Origin: an uncultured bacterium
GTDB lineage: Bacteria > Planctomycetota > UBA1135 > GCA-002686595
Direction: 5' to 3'
Assembly (NCBI GenBank): GCA_913058555.1
Contig: CAJXRJ010000375.1
Location: 1-7,396, forward strand
Length of the DNA stretch: 7,396 nucleotides
Shown: positions 6,986-7,396 of the stretch, piece by piece
Numbering within the stretch: the stretch's first letter is position 1
How the letters are laid out: each line of letters starts with the position of its first letter
Position numbers and translations under genes: made by a program
The notes under the pieces: model-generated
Database searches by the model: none
What the model was told of the DNA's origin: nothing
The model's input: only the letters and a program-made list of their open reading frames with translations

Positions 6986-7079
6986 GCTGATCACGGGGGA
7001 TTAGAATTCCCCGGACGCCGATCGGGGCGTCGCCGCAGGCGGCCAGCTGGCAACCCAGCCGCGGCCCTCTCTTCGTCCG
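6909..7079. repeat. Inverted repeat A: ferredoxin 3' coding end and diverged inverted copy
   Basis: The left arm (6909-6944) lies inside the ferredoxin gene and the right arm (7043-7079) lies 58 bases after its stop. The core is a perfect 19-base match: CGGCTGGGTTGCCAGCTGG (6926-6944) against its reverse complement at 7043-7061. A second perfect block of 10 bases, CGGACGAAGA (6909-6918), matches 7070-7079. Over the whole arm about 33 of 37 aligned bases agree, with one single-base gap. Read on the - strand, the right arm encodes an ELADEE-frameshift-GPRLGCQL sequence that parallels ATDEEGARLGCQL of the ferredoxin, including the fourth cluster Cys. It is either a relic of an inverted duplication or a fold-back of the transcript end. 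Confidence 0.8.
6996..7031. other. Two small hairpins after the ferredoxin stop
   Basis: GGGGA (6996-7000) pairs with TCCCC (7008-7012) across TTAGAAT, and GACGCC (7014-7019) pairs with GGCGTC (7026-7031) across GATCGG. Both lie in the loop of inverted repeat A. Neither has a T-tract, so intrinsic termination is not supported. Confidence 0.35.
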
Positions 7080-7081
7080 CC

Positions 7082-7206
7082 AGTTCGTTCGCGTCAGCGA
7101 TTGATCTTGGAAGGAAAGCAGTCGCTGCTGACCAAGTCGTTCCCAGAACGACTTCGTCGGCAGCGACTGCTTTCCGTTCAAGCTCATCCACTGACGCGGA
7201 TGAACT
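7082..7206. repeat. 125-bp quasi-palindrome between convergent genes (inverted repeat B)
   Basis: The arms 7082-7142 and 7146-7206 are 61 bases each with a three-base loop (CCA, 7143-7145). By hand pairing, 51 positions are Watson-Crick, four are G-T and six are mismatched. The inner 30 bases (7113-7142 with 7146-7175) match at 28 of 30, and an outer block GCGTCAG (7091-7097) pairs perfectly with CTGACGC (7191-7197). It begins two bases beyond the flavoprotein stop codon and three bases beyond inverted repeat A. No T-tract, target-site duplication or transposase is visible. It is too long for an ordinary terminator; MITE-like or REP-like origin, or an RNase III-type processing structure, are possibilities. 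Confidence 0.85.
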
Positions 7207-7208
7207 CG

Positions 7209-7350
7209 TCAGGTAGATGGGCCGCCAATGCGAATGAGCGCCGTCTCTCCCCGGCGCTCCACCCCTTCGCGGAGCCCCGAGACGATCTCATCCAGCACCT
7301 CCTCCCCGGTGTGCCGATACCCCGTCAGCTTGCCCCCGTAGATCGTCAAC
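7209..7350 (-). CDS. C-terminal end of a GlpD-like FAD-dependent dehydrogenase, partial
   Basis: 46 codons plus stop remain on the - strand before genomic sequence is replaced by adapter at 7351, so the 5' end is lost to the contig end. LTIYGGKLTGYRHTGEEVLDEI carries the GGKxTxYR signature of FAD-dependent glycerol-3-phosphate dehydrogenases (GlpD/GlpA), where it closes the flavin-binding fold. That enzyme oxidises glycerol-3-phosphate to dihydroxyacetone phosphate at the membrane. Odd: the protein stops ~36 residues after the signature, whereas E. coli-type GlpD continues with a helical domain of well over 100 residues (DAO_C). It may therefore be one of the shorter GlpD-related oxidoreductases, and the substrate is uncertain. 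It converges on the ferredoxin gene. Confidence 0.65.
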
Positions 7351-7396
7351 CTGTCTCTTATACACATCTGACGCTGCCGACGATATGCAGTGTGTA
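7351..7396. other. Illumina Nextera adapter and index (non-genomic)
   Basis: Positions 7351-7383 match the reverse complement of the Nextera Read 1 transposase adapter, beginning with the Tn5 mosaic end CTGTCTCTTATACACATCT. Positions 7384-7391, TATGCAGT, are the reverse complement of the i5 index ACTGCATA (S506/N506 as I recall the index set). GTGTA at 7392-7396 is the start of the P5-side sequence that follows. This is library sequence left untrimmed at a contig end. Confidence 0.97.

Noticed and set aside
6991..7191. 66-codon - strand frame across the two inverted repeats
   Set aside because: It reads through the palindrome and through the frameshifted ferredoxin copy; the sequence has no domain and the ferredoxin-like part is in a different frame, so it is best seen as a relic plus chance.
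7082..7206. Palindrome as an amplification or library fold-back chimera
   Set aside because: Such artefacts give exact inverted copies. Here mismatches are spread along the arms and both arms sit between intact convergent genes, although raw reads should still be checked.
7082..7206. Palindrome as a standard intrinsic terminator
   Set aside because: The stem is several times too long and there is no T-tract on either strand.

Overview
The window is a GC-rich, gene-dense bacterial contig end, and all the coding sequence is read as ordinary bacterial genes. The first three genes on the + strand form the end of a Bat ('Bacteroides aerotolerance') type operon. They are the 3' end of a BatC-like TPR protein with a highly acidic tail, a full BatD-like membrane protein, and a BatE-like TPR/SH3 membrane protein. 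They are joined by TGATG stop/start overlaps, so they are probably translationally coupled. Signal peptides, a lipobox and the Bat genes point to a Gram-negative (diderm) host. Planctomycetota, Myxococcota and other high-GC diderm lineages would all fit, and the phylum cannot be fixed from this window.

Downstream on the same strand lies a predicted lipoprotein with the alkaline phosphatase/sulfatase fold that has lost most of its catalytic and metal-binding residues. A short GT4-type glycosyltransferase-like protein overlaps its stop codon and appears to lack the C-terminal donor-binding domain. The sulfatase-like gene has a -10-like box six bases before its ATG, so it may start a leaderless transcript of its own. 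Together the two look like a cell-envelope pair built on degenerate enzyme scaffolds.

A convergent histidine phosphatase gene (- strand) follows, separated from the GT-like gene by about 75 bases holding three imperfect 17-bp tandem repeats and a GC hairpin. It is divergent, across only 27 bases, from a small 2Fe-2S ferredoxin gene (+).

Between the ferredoxin and the 3' end of a GlpD-like flavoprotein gene (- strand, convergent) lies the most unusual part of the window: about 220 bases made of two adjacent fold-back structures. One is an inverted, diverged partial copy of the ferredoxin 3' coding end. The other is a 125-bp quasi-palindrome with 61-base arms and a 3-base loop.

The last 46 bases are not genomic. 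They are an Illumina Nextera (Tn5) adapter read-through followed by an i5 index and the start of the P5 side, so the contig end and the truncated flavoprotein gene there are technical artefacts.
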